A program made the translations under genes and the position numbers. A stretch of DNA of 56,921 bases from contig NZ_JAUCGJ010000031.1 in assembly GCF_030378065.1 (NCBI RefSeq), positions 1 to 56,921 of the forward strand, in the 5' to 3' direction. This document shows positions 27,953 through 37,879 of the stretch, piece by piece. The notes below the pieces were generated by a model that was given only the letters and a program-made list of their open reading frames with translations, was not told the origin of the DNA and did not search any database. The stretch comes from Candidatus Venteria ishoeyi. Lineage in GTDB: Bacteria > Pseudomonadota > Gammaproteobacteria > Beggiatoales > Beggiatoaceae. How positions within the stretch are numbered: the first letter of the stretch is position 1; the number at the start of each line of letters is the position of its first letter.

Positions 27953-28852
27953 TCACCTGAGCCATATCCATGCCAGACCTAAACCCAGCGCAACCATTAA
28001 AACCACTAAAAATATTTGCCAGTGAAATTCTGGCGTGGGGTTTTTTAAGGCGGCAAATTCCCAGGATACCGTTTGTACTGAGGCATAACGTTGTCGCCAG
28101 TCAGGATGTTGCAGACGTTGCAGCACCTGACAGAATTTAGCCGATAATTTTACCCCCTGGGGTAAAACGCAGCGTTCATAAGGTGTTGCAATGGGGGTTT
28201 CACCCGTGAGCAGAAATACCAGGATTTTACCCAAGGCATACAAATCCGAGCTTGGGCGCACCGCGCCGCTGGATTGCTCAGGTGCCAGATAACCATAACT
28301 GCCTGCCGTGCCAGTGGTGTTGCCTGTGTTTTGTTGCTTGCTCATTTCCTGCGCCGCACCAAAATCAATCAGACTGATGTGACCCTGTTTACTGAGCAAC
28401 AAATTATCGGGGGTAAGATCCTGATGAACCACGGGCGGCATAAAACCATGCAGATATTCCAGAATGTCGCAAATTTGCAAGGCAATATCCAATACTTCAT
28501 CAACCTGGAATTTACGTCCACCGTGTACCCATTGCAACAGGCTTTTACCCGGTATCTGTGATTGCACCAGATAGGCTTGTTTCGCGGCAGCATCTTCAAA
28601 ACCCTGATAATCAATCAGACGGGGAACCCGTGGGTGATGCAGCAGGCCTAATAAATGGGCTTCCCGCGCCAGTAATTCACGGCAGCGCGGGGCATTGGCG
28701 GTGTTATAGGCCAGTAATTTAATAATGCAGGGCTGCTTTTTAACCTGATCGAATGCTTGCCAGGTGCTGTGTTCCCGACTGTCTCGAATTTTTTGTTGCA
28801 GTTGAAAGCGCTCACCTAAAATACTGGCTTGTGGTGTTTGTATCTCATTCAT
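27953..28852 (-). CDS. Membrane-anchored serine/threonine kinase-like protein
   Basis: The 299-residue protein has a Hanks-type kinase fold: ATP-binding Lys45 (CIIKLLAY), helix-C Glu64, catalytic loop HQDLTPDN (143-150), DFG (163-165) and APE-like APEQ. The glycine loop is poor (no GxGxxG), and HQD replaces the usual HRD, so it is a non-RD kinase and may be weak or atypical. A single C-terminal helix (about 277-295) anchors it with the kinase in the cytoplasm. The start at 28852 overlaps the nfeD stop by 8 bases (ATGAATGA), indicating coupled translation. No PASTA or other sensor domain is attached. Confidence 0.85.
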   Translation of the reverse strand: MNEIQTPQASILGERFQLQQKIRDSREHSTWQAFDQVKKQPCIIKLLAYNTANAPRCRELLAREAHLLGLLHHPRVPRLIDYQGFEDAAAKQAYLVQSQIPGKSLLQWVHGGRKFQVDEVLDIALQICDILEYLHGFMPPVVHQDLTPDNLLLSKQGHISLIDFGAAQEMSKQQNTGNTTGTAGSYGYLAPEQSSGAVRPSSDLYALGKILVFLLTGETPIATPYERCVLPQGVKLSAKFCQVLQRLQHPDWRQRYASVQTVSWEFAALKNPTPEFHWQIFLVVLMVALGLGLAWIWLR

Positions 28853-29279
28853 CCATGCGTTCCACAACTAAATCGGTATCCTGGATACCAGTGATTTTAA
28901 CGACCGTATCCACAGGCAAATCCTCACCGCGTACCCGCCAGAAACTATCATCAAGTTTAACCCGGCCTCGACCATTAATAATGGCTTTTTCAAGTTTGCA
29001 CACGCGCCCGATAAATTGCGCCTGACGTTGATTGAGCAAAGGTTGCTCGCTTTGGATAGGATTTTTATATAAATAAAGACGTCCCAGTACCATGCTGGCA
29101 ATAGCAAATAAGGACAGTAATAATAATTGAAATTGTATGGACAGAGGAATAAATACCAGCAATAAACCCACCAGACTGGCAGCAACGGCAATCCCCAGAA
29201 ACAAAGCACCCGGTAAAAATGCTTCCAGTGCCAAACACAGCAGTGCAATCGTCCACCAGTGCCAGAATGTCAGTTCCAT
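28845..29279 (-). CDS. NfeD-like membrane protein
   Basis: The 144-residue protein has an N-terminal block of hydrophobic helices (about 8-66) and a C-terminal OB-fold domain (about 85-140) with GRVKLDDSFWRVRGEDLPVDT, typical of the short NfeD family. These proteins usually work with a stomatin/SPFH-family partner; no such gene is in the adjacent sequence. AAAGGA precedes the ATG. It is the first gene of a two-gene unit with the kinase-like gene, overlapping it by 8 bases. Confidence 0.88.
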   Translation of the reverse strand: MELTFWHWWTIALLCLALEAFLPGALFLGIAVAASLVGLLLVFIPLSIQFQLLLLSLFAIASMVLGRLYLYKNPIQSEQPLLNQRQAQFIGRVCKLEKAIINGRGRVKLDDSFWRVRGEDLPVDTVVKITGIQDTDLVVERMDE

Positions 29280-29445
29280 TATTTATCCTTTATGCGTTCA
29301 GCTTAAAAGCAGTTGATTAATCATCATTGTGTTGCAGGATGATAGAGTATGTCAAATACTTCGCTCTAAAGGGGGCAATGGGTTTTATATTGGCGAAAGC
29401 ACCTGCGTCATTAGCATAAATCCACCCAAAACCCAGTAGCTGCGC

Positions 29446-29451
29446 TATAAT
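29446..29451 (+). promoter_or_regulatory. Possible -10 element of smc
   Basis: A perfect TATAAT lies 43 bases before the smc ATG. No convincing -35 hexamer is seen at the right distance, so this is tentative. Confidence 0.3.
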
Positions 29452-29494
29452 AGCCCATTTTTTCCATTATTGCGGTTTCCCTCAACCATACTCT

Positions 29495-32400
29495 ATGCGT
29501 CTGCACCAAATTAAATTAGCGGGTTTTAAGTCTTTTGTAGACGCAACCACCATTTCCTTTCCCAGTAACCGCGTTGGCGTGGTCGGGCCTAATGGCTGCG
29601 GCAAATCCAATGTGATTGACGCTGTGCGTTGGGTGATGGGGGAAAGCTCGGCGAAAACCCTGCGCGGCGCATCTATGGCGGATGTTATTTTTAATGGCTC
29701 ACGCACCCGCCCCAAAGCCAGTTTTGCAGAAATTGAACTGGTTTTTAGTGAAGCCGATTTACCGCAATATCCTGATATGCCGGAAATCGGCATCAAACGC
29801 CGCCTGGGGCGGGATAATAAATCCCAGTATTTTCTCAACGGGGTAAAATGCCGACGTAAAGACATTACCAGCATCTTCCTCGGCACCGGCCTGGGGCCGC
29901 GCAGTTATTCCATTATTGAACAGGGCATGATTTCCCGCTTTATTGAAGCGAAACCGGAAGAACTGCGTATGTTTCTGGAAGAAGCGGCGGGGGTGTCACG
30001 CTATAAGGAGAAACGCCGGGAAACCGAACTGCGCTTACAGCATACCCAGGATAATATGGATCGCCTGTCCGATTTACGTGTGGAAATGGACAAGCAGGTG
30101 GACAAACTGCGGCGGCAGGTACGTGCAGCGGAAAAATACAAACAACTCAAAGAAGCCGAGCAATTGCTCAAAGGCCAGTTACTGGCTATGCGCTGGCGTA
30201 ATTACAATGATTCAGTCAGCGGTCAGGAACAAACCATTCAGGTTCAGGCACAGACCTTATCTGAATATCAGATGCGCCTGAGCGAGTTGGAAGAATTGCA
30301 TGGCAGCAGCCGGGAAACTTACGCCCAGGCCAATCTCCAGTTTAATGATCTGCAAGCCAGTTATTACGCGCATCAATCAGACATTGAGCGCATGGCACAA
30401 AGCATGGAGCATTCCAAGGAAAAACAGGATCAACTAAGCTGGGATTTGGAACAGGCACAAAACCAACTGACGGAAACCCGTACCACCCGCGATGCCGATG
30501 AAAGCCGCCTGGTGGCGCTGGAAACCGATATTTTTGCCGCAGAAGCGCAATTAGAAGAGATTTCCATGTCGGTGCAAGGAGCCAGCGAAACCCTGGAAGC
30601 CGCACAGGATACCCTGCAAACCGTAGAAATCCGTTGGGAAAGCTTAAACCAGCAACTGGCCCAGCCCACTGAGCAGATTCAGGTACAGCAAACCCGGATT
30701 CAAAGCCTGAGCCAGAATCTGGAAAATAATCGTATGCGCCTGCAACGTCTGGAGCAGGAAAACGGTGAACTGGACTTGCAAAGTCTGGAAAGTGAACTGG
30801 CGGAGCTTAATCAGCAGGTGATAGAACTGGAATCCATGCTGGAAGACCGGCAAATGGAACTGGGCAACCAACTGGAAGCCATTTTATTACAGCGCGAGCA
30901 AAACGAAGAATACAACGAAGCCCTGCATCAGCAACAATCCCAATTGCAACAGGCGCAGGGGCGTTTATCCGGCCTCGAAGCCATGCAGGAAGCCGCGCTG
31001 GGTAAAAATCGCGAAGAACTGGATGAATGGCTGGTGGAGCGTAATCTGCACAAAGACCTGCCACGTCTGGCGCAATTGCTGGAAGTGGAACAGGGCTGGG
31101 AACGGGCGGTGGAAACCGTGCTCGACACCCGTCTGGAAGCCTTGTGCATTGAAGATTTAAGCGCATTGACTGCACAGCTTGACAGTTTGCCGCAAGATCA
31201 GCTTACAGTCATTGATACCAATATTCCGGTGAATGCCATGCAGCCTCACCCGGAAGCCAAGCCGCTGGCGGATAAAATCAAAACTGACTGGGATTCACAT
31301 TCGCTGCTGGCGGGGATTTATGTGGCGGATAATCTGCACGAAGCCCTGCAACTGCGCGCCCAGTTAGCCCCTTATGAATCAGTGATTACTGCGCAGGGTT
31401 TATGGCTGGGCACCAACTGGCTGAGCATTACCGAAGATCGCGATCAACGCGCCGGGGTATTCGCTCGTGAGCAGGACATACGGCAACTGCAAAAAGCCAT
31501 AGAAACCCTGGAAAATCAAGTCACGGAAAATACTGAAACCCTGAAATCAGGCCGGGAAACGCTGGAACAACAGGAAACGGGTCGTGAGCAGCTACAGCAG
31601 CAGATTAACCAGACCCAGCAGCAACTGAGCCAGCTCAAAGCCAGTCATGGCGGACACAGCGCGCGCCTGGAGCAAATGGGGCTGCGCGCACGGCAATTGC
31701 TGGGCGAACATAGCGAACTCAGCAACGCTATTGAAGAAGACGACATGGCGGTGCAGGAAGCCAGAGAACAACTGGAAATAGCGCAAAGTACGCAGGAAGA
31801 ACTTCTGCTGGAACGGGAAAACCTCACCAGCGAGCGTAATCGGCAGCGGGAATTGGTTGAGCAGCACCGCGCCTTATGGCAAAACACGCGAGAAAGCGAG
31901 CAGCAAACCCAATCCCAGGTACAAACCCTGAGTGCGCAGGTCAGCCACTTAAAAGAAAGCATGGAACGCCTGCAAAACCAAATAACGGACTTGCAGGAAA
32001 AAATTCAGGATTTACAGGACAATCTGCAACAAGCACAACCGCTGGATGATCATCGGGCTGAATATGAATTAAAACTGGCAGCGCATGAAGCATTGGAAAA
32101 CCAGGTAAAACAGCAGAAAGAACAAGTGCAGCAACTGGAAAGCCAGTTACGCCAGTATGAAGAAGAACAGCGCCAGATAGAAGGTCAGAGTACGGCAGTG
32201 CGCGCCACCCTGGAAAAAATACGGCTGGAACATCAAACCGGCAGCGTGCGCAGACAAACCGTAGAAGAGCAACTGGCGGAAACCGATTATGATGTGGAAA
32301 CCCTGCTGGCGGAATTGCCGGAAGAAGCCAATGAAGAAGTCTGGCAGGAAGGCATAGAAACCCTGGAAAAGAAAATTCTGAAACTGGGTTCTATTAACCT

Positions 32401-32998
32401 CGCGGCACTGGAAGAATACGAAGAACAAAGAGATCGCCAGACCTATTTGCAGGAACAACAAGACGACATCTTTAAAGCCAAGCAGATGCTGGAAGATGCG
32501 ATTATGGAAATTGATACGGAAACCCGCACCCTGTTGCATAATACGCTGGATACCATTAACAGCGGCTTTCAGGCGATGTTCCCGCGTTTATTCGGTGGCG
32601 GTCAGGCCAACTTACGCCTGCTGGGGGAAGATATACTGGCCTCTGGTATTGCGGTGATGGCGCGTCCACCCGGCAAACGCAACAGCTCCATTCATTTGCT
32701 CTCCGGTGGAGAAAAAGCCCTGACTGCCGTGGCGCTGGTATTTGCAATTTTTGAGTTAAATCCCGCGCCGTTTTGTATGCTGGATGAAGTGGACGCGCCG
32801 CTGGATGATACTAACGTCAGCCGTTTTTGCAATCTGGTCACGCACATGTCCGAGCATGTACAATTTATTTTTATTTCGCACAATAAAGTGGCGATGGAAA
32901 TGGCGGATCAACTTATCGGTGTGACCATGCAGGAACCGGGCGTTTCGCGCTCGGTGGCGGTGGATATTGATCTGGCGGTGGAAATGGCAGAGATGTAA
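29495..32998 (+). CDS. smc: Chromosome segregation ATPase SMC
   Basis: The 1167-residue protein organises and helps segregate the chromosome. Walker A is GPNGCGKS (31-38). Long coiled coils (about 170-500 and 660-1010) flank a hinge domain (about 510-650, near LPRLAQLLEVEQGW). The C-terminal head has the ABC signature LLSGGEKAL (about 1066) and Walker B CMLDEVDAPLDD. Length matches bacterial SMC. The usual downstream partner zipA is absent; rsmG lies convergently just after. scpA and scpB are not in the window. Confidence 0.96.
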   Translation: MRLHQIKLAGFKSFVDATTISFPSNRVGVVGPNGCGKSNVIDAVRWVMGESSAKTLRGASMADVIFNGSRTRPKASFAEIELVFSEADLPQYPDMPEIGIKRRLGRDNKSQYFLNGVKCRRKDITSIFLGTGLGPRSYSIIEQGMISRFIEAKPEELRMFLEEAAGVSRYKEKRRETELRLQHTQDNMDRLSDLRVEMDKQVDKLRRQVRAAEKYKQLKEAEQLLKGQLLAMRWRNYNDSVSGQEQTIQVQAQTLSEYQMRLSELEELHGSSRETYAQANLQFNDLQASYYAHQSDIERMAQSMEHSKEKQDQLSWDLEQAQNQLTETRTTRDADESRLVALETDIFAAEAQLEEISMSVQGASETLEAAQDTLQTVEIRWESLNQQLAQPTEQIQVQQTRIQSLSQNLENNRMRLQRLEQENGELDLQSLESELAELNQQVIELESMLEDRQMELGNQLEAILLQREQNEEYNEALHQQQSQLQQAQGRLSGLEAMQEAALGKNREELDEWLVERNLHKDLPRLAQLLEVEQGWERAVETVLDTRLEALCIEDLSALTAQLDSLPQDQLTVIDTNIPVNAMQPHPEAKPLADKIKTDWDSHSLLAGIYVADNLHEALQLRAQLAPYESVITAQGLWLGTNWLSITEDRDQRAGVFAREQDIRQLQKAIETLENQVTENTETLKSGRETLEQQETGREQLQQQINQTQQQLSQLKASHGGHSARLEQMGLRARQLLGEHSELSNAIEEDDMAVQEAREQLEIAQSTQEELLLERENLTSERNRQRELVEQHRALWQNTRESEQQTQSQVQTLSAQVSHLKESMERLQNQITDLQEKIQDLQDNLQQAQPLDDHRAEYELKLAAHEALENQVKQQKEQVQQLESQLRQYEEEQRQIEGQSTAVRATLEKIRLEHQTGSVRRQTVEEQLAETDYDVETLLAELPEEANEEVWQEGIETLEKKILKLGSINLAALEEYEEQRDRQTYLQEQQDDIFKAKQMLEDAIMEIDTETRTLLHNTLDTINSGFQAMFPRLFGGGQANLRLLGEDILASGIAVMARPPGKRNSSIHLLSGGEKALTAVALVFAIFELNPAPFCMLDEVDAPLDDTNVSRFCNLVTHMSEHVQFIFISHNKVAMEMADQLIGVTMQEPGVSRSVAVDIDLAVEMAEM

Positions 32999-33008
32999 GC
33001 TTCTCTGG

Positions 33009-33659
33009 TTATCTACTACGCATGGAAGCAGGACTCAGGCTGATGAGGTGGCGCTCAGCATCCAGTCCGGGAATGTTCAGTGCTTCAATAGAGAGTTCAT
33101 CCTGCGCTACGGACAGGTGTTGCAGTTCTTCCTCTGGTATTTTACCTTTCATGGCTATCATCAGCCCATTGCTTGCGCAATGCGGTTGTGCATCCTGGTA
33201 AAATTGTCGTAAACTGCTGTAAGCACGGCTGATGACAATATCAAAATGGTTTTTCCCAGCCTGCCATTGCTCAATTCTTTGATGTTCCACAGTGACATTT
33301 TTTAACCCCAGTTGGGCAACCGCCTGTACCAGAAAACGGGTTTTTTTGCTGTTGCTGTCCAGTAGCGTCAATCTCCAATCCGAACGCGCCAGGGCCAGGA
33401 TTAAACCGGGAATACCCGCGCCTGTCCCAATATCAAGAATGCTCAGTTGAGCCTTATGGCGCTTGTCCAGCGTGGGTAAAACCACCAGCGCATCCTGCAC
33501 ATGGTGGGAAATCATTTTTTCACGTTCCCGGATTGCCGTCAGATTATAGGTACGGTTCCATTTTTCCAGCAGATCCAGATACTGTGACAGGTGTTGTACG
33601 ATATTTTCTGGTAAATCCAGTTGCAGCATGGCAACTGCCTTGGCTAATGATAATGACAT
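33009..33659 (-). CDS. rsmG: 16S rRNA (guanine-527-N7)-methyltransferase RsmG
   Basis: The 216-residue Rossmann-fold enzyme is expected to methylate G527 of 16S rRNA. The SAM-binding motif is ILDIGTGAGIPGL, with family motifs YNLTAIRE, HHVQDALVV and ISRAYSSL. Its stop is only 10 bases from the convergent smc stop. The usual neighbours (mnmG, parA, parB) are not here, so the gene has moved from its typical oriC-linked cluster. A degraded palindromic element lies directly upstream. Confidence 0.93.
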   Translation of the reverse strand: MSLSLAKAVAMLQLDLPENIVQHLSQYLDLLEKWNRTYNLTAIREREKMISHHVQDALVVLPTLDKRHKAQLSILDIGTGAGIPGLILALARSDWRLTLLDSNSKKTRFLVQAVAQLGLKNVTVEHQRIEQWQAGKNHFDIVISRAYSSLRQFYQDAQPHCASNGLMIAMKGKIPEEELQHLSVAQDELSIEALNIPGLDAERHLISLSPASMRSR

Positions 33660-33680
33660 CCTTCATATCTCAATTAACAA

Positions 33681-33793
33681 ATTTCTGTATTATGAAAACA
33701 GTTACATAGCTTGCTATGCGCCTGTTTTCATGCCTTGAAAATGAACAAAAATCCTGTGCTCGGTTTCGGTTCTTATTTCATCCTCGTTCCTAA
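33681..33793 (+). repeat. Degenerate 164-bp element, copy F (left arm lost)
   Basis: The central hairpin (TGAAAACAG, then ACATAGCTTGCTATG, then CTGTTTTCA) and the right arm to TTCCTAA are recognisable, with more mismatches than in other copies. About 50 bases of the left arm are missing. It lies 22 bases upstream of rsmG. Confidence 0.75.
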
Positions 33794-33882
33794 GTTAGGA
33801 TAGCACAAACTCAGATTAAGCAATTTGCTTTCCCCTCGCGTTGAGTTTGCTCAGTGCAGTTTGAGCCTTGCAATCCATATTT

Positions 33883-33920
33883 TTTAAAGGCGTCCAATCC
33901 TCGGATTGGATGCCTTTAAA
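33883..33920. repeat. Hairpin immediately downstream of the subtilisin-like gene
   Basis: TTTAAAGGCGTCCAATCC and GGATTGGATGCCTTTAAA form an 18-bp stem with one mismatch and a two-base loop, directly after the stop at 33921. No T tract follows in the minus-strand transcript, so it is not a standard intrinsic terminator but may protect the 3' end. Confidence 0.6.
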
Positions 33921-36503
33921 TTAACGCAGTTGCTTATGCACTTTACGCTGAAAACCCGCTTGCCCACTGCGCTGTTCTCCCGGTTGGCCTGCCAATTGCG
34001 AAGTCGGCGCGACAAAGCGGGTGTTGAAGTTAATATCAAAGTTCAGGTTCTGGCGCTGTCCGGCAATGGTCAGACGCTGGGCGCGGGATAAGACGGGGAA
34101 CGCGCCGCAGGATTCACCTTCTTCGCAGATATAGGTGTCATTGTCATTATCGCTGCCGGAAACCAGAAGATAATCCCCATCGGGAATATCGACAAAGCGG
34201 TAAGTGTACAAGCCGTTGACCGGCGTGTTACGCACTTCATACAGGCTTTCCAGGGTATCTGGGTCAACCAGCAAGGTGTATTGATAACCGGCGTCACCGC
34301 TGGAACCGCTTTGCAAGACCTGCCAGACCACCGCCACTTCCACGGTATTGGCATTGCTGACAAAACGCAGCGTGGCGCGGTAGGTGCCGGTGGCTTGATT
34401 GCTGCGATTGAGCATTACCGTGTAAGTGCCCAGACCGTTGCTGTCAACCGCGTTGGCAGTAATGCTTAAACGTCCATTGCTGTTTTCGGTGGCTCCCAGT
34501 AGTTGTAAACTGCCGCCACCACTGTTGCCCAGGTTAATGGATAAGGCGGTATGGCTGCTGGAAAAATTCAGGCTGCGCGGGGCGATGCTCAGTTCCGGGC
34601 TGGCTTCCGGGGCGCGTCCGCCGACCAGGGCGTTAGCGGCTTGCACGGCATCATAGGCGTCAATCAGGCCATAACCAAATTCATCATCCCTGCCATTTTG
34701 ACCAATATCACTGCTGATGTCGCCGTTGCGAATCAGGCTGTCTACTTCACTGGGGCTTAAACCGGGATATATCGCTTTCATCAGCGATAAAATACCCGCG
34801 ACATGCGGCGTTGCCATAGATGTGCCGAATAAGGGGGCAAAAATTGCGCGTATGCTGCCTGCCTGGGAGTCATCACCCAGGGTGCTGACCACGCCATCTA
34901 TCACCCCGTCCCCGTTGACATCCTGGTTATTGCCACCGGGCGCGGCAATATCCACGGAATAGTTGTAATTGGAATAGTTCGCGCGCTGGCGCACAATATC
35001 CACTGCCGCCACAGAAATCACACCATCTAAAGCGCCGGGATAGGTCACGGTGCTGTCGCCATTGTTACCGGCGGCGGCGACTATCATCACCCCGGCATTA
35101 CGTGCGGCAGTGATGACATTCTGGAAACTGGAGGCGATTGCCGGGCCGCCCAGACTGAGGTTGATAATATCAGCACGGCGCGCTGGGCGCGTACCGGAGT
35201 CATTAGCTAAACCGGCAGCAAAACGAATGGCCTGTTCAATATCGTAATCCGTGCCGTTACCGCCCTTGCCTAATACCCGCAGCGGCATAATCATGGTGTT
35301 CCAGCCAATGCCTGCGGTGCCTGAGCCGTTATTGCTTAACGCGCCTACTGTACCGGCAACATGGGTGCCGTGAAAGCTGCTGCCAGTGCCACCATCGGGG
35401 GAATCACCGGGATCATCAGGGTTGTTATCTATGCCGTCACCATCCAGCGCCACATTGCGGTTGCGGATAAAGTCATAACCATCCACCAGCTTGCCTTGTA
35501 AATCGGGGTGGCCCAATAAAACGCCGGTATCGATGACTGCGACAATCACCTCAGCGCTGCCCTGGGTTAAGTCCCAGGCCTGCGGCATACTAATCATGGG
35601 GTAATGCCATTGGTAGCGGTATAAGGGATCATCCGGCACGGCTTGCGCGCTGAGTATGAAGTTGGGGCTGGCGCTGGCTACATCATCACGCTGTTGTAAT
35701 TGTTTCACCGCCATCAGGGTCTGGTATTTCTGGCGCAGCTTATCATCAGCAAAGACCAGCGGGTCGGTGCCAGGGATATTTTGTATGTATTTCTGGCTTT
35801 GGCTGTTGAGTTCATCGAGTTGGAACAGACCGCGCCGCTGTGGGTTGTCTGCCAGTGCTTTTAAGCCCAGGCTTTGCAGGGATTGGTATTGTTGTTCCTT
35901 AAACTGTACCGTTACTTCACCCGGCACAAAATCAGCACTTAAGGCCATGCCGTGTCCTGCGCTACGCGCGCCCTGCGGATAACCAATGCTGAGGCTGTAA
36001 CCGGAAGCGCCGGTAAACGCCTGCACCTGCACCACATAACTGCCATCATGCGGCACGTATAACACTTCTTCATGACTGCGCCCGGTGGAAGCATCAATCA
36101 CTTCGCCACTGCTGCGCAGTAATACCAATTCCAGGTCGTTATTGTTAATATCGGTTTCAGAAATAAACAATACGATTTCTTGTCCGGCGCTTAAATCCAC
36201 CGCGTAAGAATCCACCGGATCGCCTGCCAGAAGTGAGCGCCCATCCGGCCCTGCCCCGGCGATGTTGACATAACCACCCAGCAAAACCGGATTGGGAACC
36301 GTTTGTGGACTGCTAAAACTGTTATTATTACGAAATGGCGCATCGCGATTATTAACATCGCTGTCGGCGGCGGTATTACCGGGCACCAGCATCTGCCCGC
36401 TGACCGTGGCCCCGCTGGGCGCGGATTGCGAGGAAGAGTCACCACCGCCGCAGGCTTGTAATAACAAGGTGCTTAAAAGTGCAATATAAAGATAGATTTT
36501 CAT
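33921..36503 (-). CDS. Subtilisin-like (S8) serine protease, lipoprotein
   Basis: The 860-residue protein begins with a lipoprotein signal (LLLQAC, lipidated Cys18) and should be anchored in the outer or inner membrane facing outward. A PPC-like beta domain (about 75-175) precedes a prodomain-like segment starting FVPGEVTVQFKEQ (about 192-285). The peptidase domain (about 305-640) has the triad Asp325 (VIDTGV), His378 (FHGTHVAGT) and Ser562 (GTSMATPHVAG), plus the oxyanion Asn in AAAGNNGD. Beta-sandwich-like regions follow to the C-terminus, including a calcium-like DNDNDTYICEEGE loop. All catalytic residues are present. Substrates are unknown. Confidence 0.93.
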   Translation of the reverse strand: MKIYLYIALLSTLLLQACGGGDSSSQSAPSGATVSGQMLVPGNTAADSDVNNRDAPFRNNNSFSSPQTVPNPVLLGGYVNIAGAGPDGRSLLAGDPVDSYAVDLSAGQEIVLFISETDINNNDLELVLLRSSGEVIDASTGRSHEEVLYVPHDGSYVVQVQAFTGASGYSLSIGYPQGARSAGHGMALSADFVPGEVTVQFKEQQYQSLQSLGLKALADNPQRRGLFQLDELNSQSQKYIQNIPGTDPLVFADDKLRQKYQTLMAVKQLQQRDDVASASPNFILSAQAVPDDPLYRYQWHYPMISMPQAWDLTQGSAEVIVAVIDTGVLLGHPDLQGKLVDGYDFIRNRNVALDGDGIDNNPDDPGDSPDGGTGSSFHGTHVAGTVGALSNNGSGTAGIGWNTMIMPLRVLGKGGNGTDYDIEQAIRFAAGLANDSGTRPARRADIINLSLGGPAIASSFQNVITAARNAGVMIVAAAGNNGDSTVTYPGALDGVISVAAVDIVRQRANYSNYNYSVDIAAPGGNNQDVNGDGVIDGVVSTLGDDSQAGSIRAIFAPLFGTSMATPHVAGILSLMKAIYPGLSPSEVDSLIRNGDISSDIGQNGRDDEFGYGLIDAYDAVQAANALVGGRAPEASPELSIAPRSLNFSSSHTALSINLGNSGGGSLQLLGATENSNGRLSITANAVDSNGLGTYTVMLNRSNQATGTYRATLRFVSNANTVEVAVVWQVLQSGSSGDAGYQYTLLVDPDTLESLYEVRNTPVNGLYTYRFVDIPDGDYLLVSGSDNDNDTYICEEGESCGAFPVLSRAQRLTIAGQRQNLNFDINFNTRFVAPTSQLAGQPGEQRSGQAGFQRKVHKQLR

Positions 36504-36552
36504 GGGTTTATAACCTTTTTATGAGTCTTGAATTTTGCATTCTTTTTTCTCG

Positions 36553-36798
36553 TTACCATGCGCTACGTCACTGCTATTAACTTAAGGCTTTCGTAGCCCA
36601 TAAATGTGGGCTTTTGGCCTCCCCTCCTTGAAGGAGGGGATAGAGGGGGTGAGCTAATACCTTACTTTAACCAGGGAAAAGCACAAGAAAAGGAAAGCTG
36701 CTTTTGATCACCGTCCCCTAACCCCCGCCTGCAAGGCGGGGGGACATCAGCGTCAGCGTTATTTCTGACATTAATAGCAGTGATGCGCTGCGTGGTAA
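36553..36798. repeat. Element-like block with 28-bp imperfect inverted ends
   Basis: The 320-bp gap between the protease and birA has no gene. It holds a block whose ends, 36553-36580 and 36771-36798, are imperfect inverted copies (TTACCATGCGC... and ...TGGTAA outer parts, with CACTGCTATTAA and TTAATAGCAGTG inner). Inside are GC-rich hairpins of the CCTCCCCTCC/GGAGGGG and CCCCCGCCTGC/GGCGGGGGG type, related to 16676-16694. Confidence 0.5.
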
Positions 36799-36823
36799 TG
36801 AAAAATATTCATAAGGTATCACA

Positions 36824-37864
36824 TTGAATTCTCCCTTGTTTAACTCAGTACATCAACAGCTTTTAAGACAATTTGCAACGGCCTGTGTAACTGCCGCAGA
36901 TAAGCCTGTCATAAGCCTGGACAAAACTTTCTTTGCACAGTTTAACGCAGAATCGCAACAGGTGGTTGCCGCATTAAAAGATTTTACTGACTGGGGTTTG
37001 CCGCTGCGCTTTGATGATGCCACAAGACCTCGGCAATTATGGCTGACGGCAGACATTGAATTACTGGACAGTGTGAGCATTTTGAGTTCCATGTCTGCAA
37101 GCAGCCAAACCCGGCTCAAACACCTGGATATTTTCCCACTGCTAAATTCCACCAATCAATACCTGCTGCAACAGGATTTTCCTGCTTGCGCCGCCTGCCT
37201 TGCGGAATATCAGCAGGCCGGACGCGGGCGTCAGGGGCGGCGCTGGTTTTCCCCGTTTGCCAGCGGTTTGTGTTTATCGCTGCAATGGCAATTTGACAAG
37301 CCGCCCCAGGCTTTAGCCCTGGCCTTGGCAACGGTCATTGCCAAGCGCCTGATACAACTGGGCGCAACAGATTTAAGCCTGAAATGGCCTAATGATTTAT
37401 TGTGGAAAAAGTCTAAAAAACTGGCGGGGCTGTTAATCGAAACCCGGCACAGCCGTGCGGGTTGGAAGGTGGTAATTGGTTTGGGTTTGAACATTGCTCA
37501 ACCTGGACAGGTTTTGTTTGATACGGAAAACCCGCAAAACAGCCCGGATCAACCCTGGGTTGAACTGCAAAGCCTTTGTCGCCAAAAGCTGTCACGTAAT
37601 CAGGTGGCGGGCTTGTTGCTCAATGATTTGATTGAGGCGCTGGAAAGTTATGAGCAGCAGGGCTTTGCCGCCTATCAAGCCGCTTGGCAGGCACTGGATG
37701 CCTGTTATTTGCAAGCCGTTACGCTGCACACGGAACAAGGGCAAATTTCCGGCATTGCTCAGGGCGTGGATGAGTATGGCGGCTTGCGTGTACAAACGCT
37801 AAATGGCAGCCGGGTGTTTGTTTCGGGAGAGGTAAGCTTGCGTTTGGATAAGACTGCTCACTGA
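36824..37864 (+). CDS. birA: Biotin-[acetyl-CoA-carboxylase] ligase BirA
   Basis: The 346-residue enzyme activates biotin and attaches it to the AccB carrier, serving the pathway in which AccD (15705) acts. The ligase core shows GRGRQG (133-138), KWPNDL (187-192) and GLLIETR. The C-terminal SH3-like domain ends with VSGEVSLR. The N-terminal 75 residues have the length of the DNA-binding helix-turn-helix of bifunctional BirA but match it only loosely, so repressor activity is uncertain. The start is TTG at 36824, with AAGG upstream; no ATG fits. Confidence 0.9.
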   Translation: MNSPLFNSVHQQLLRQFATACVTAADKPVISLDKTFFAQFNAESQQVVAALKDFTDWGLPLRFDDATRPRQLWLTADIELLDSVSILSSMSASSQTRLKHLDIFPLLNSTNQYLLQQDFPACAACLAEYQQAGRGRQGRRWFSPFASGLCLSLQWQFDKPPQALALALATVIAKRLIQLGATDLSLKWPNDLLWKKSKKLAGLLIETRHSRAGWKVVIGLGLNIAQPGQVLFDTENPQNSPDQPWVELQSLCRQKLSRNQVAGLLLNDLIEALESYEQQGFAAYQAAWQALDACYLQAVTLHTEQGQISGIAQGVDEYGGLRVQTLNGSRVFVSGEVSLRLDKTAH

Positions 37865-37879
37865 ATAACCCGAAACCGC

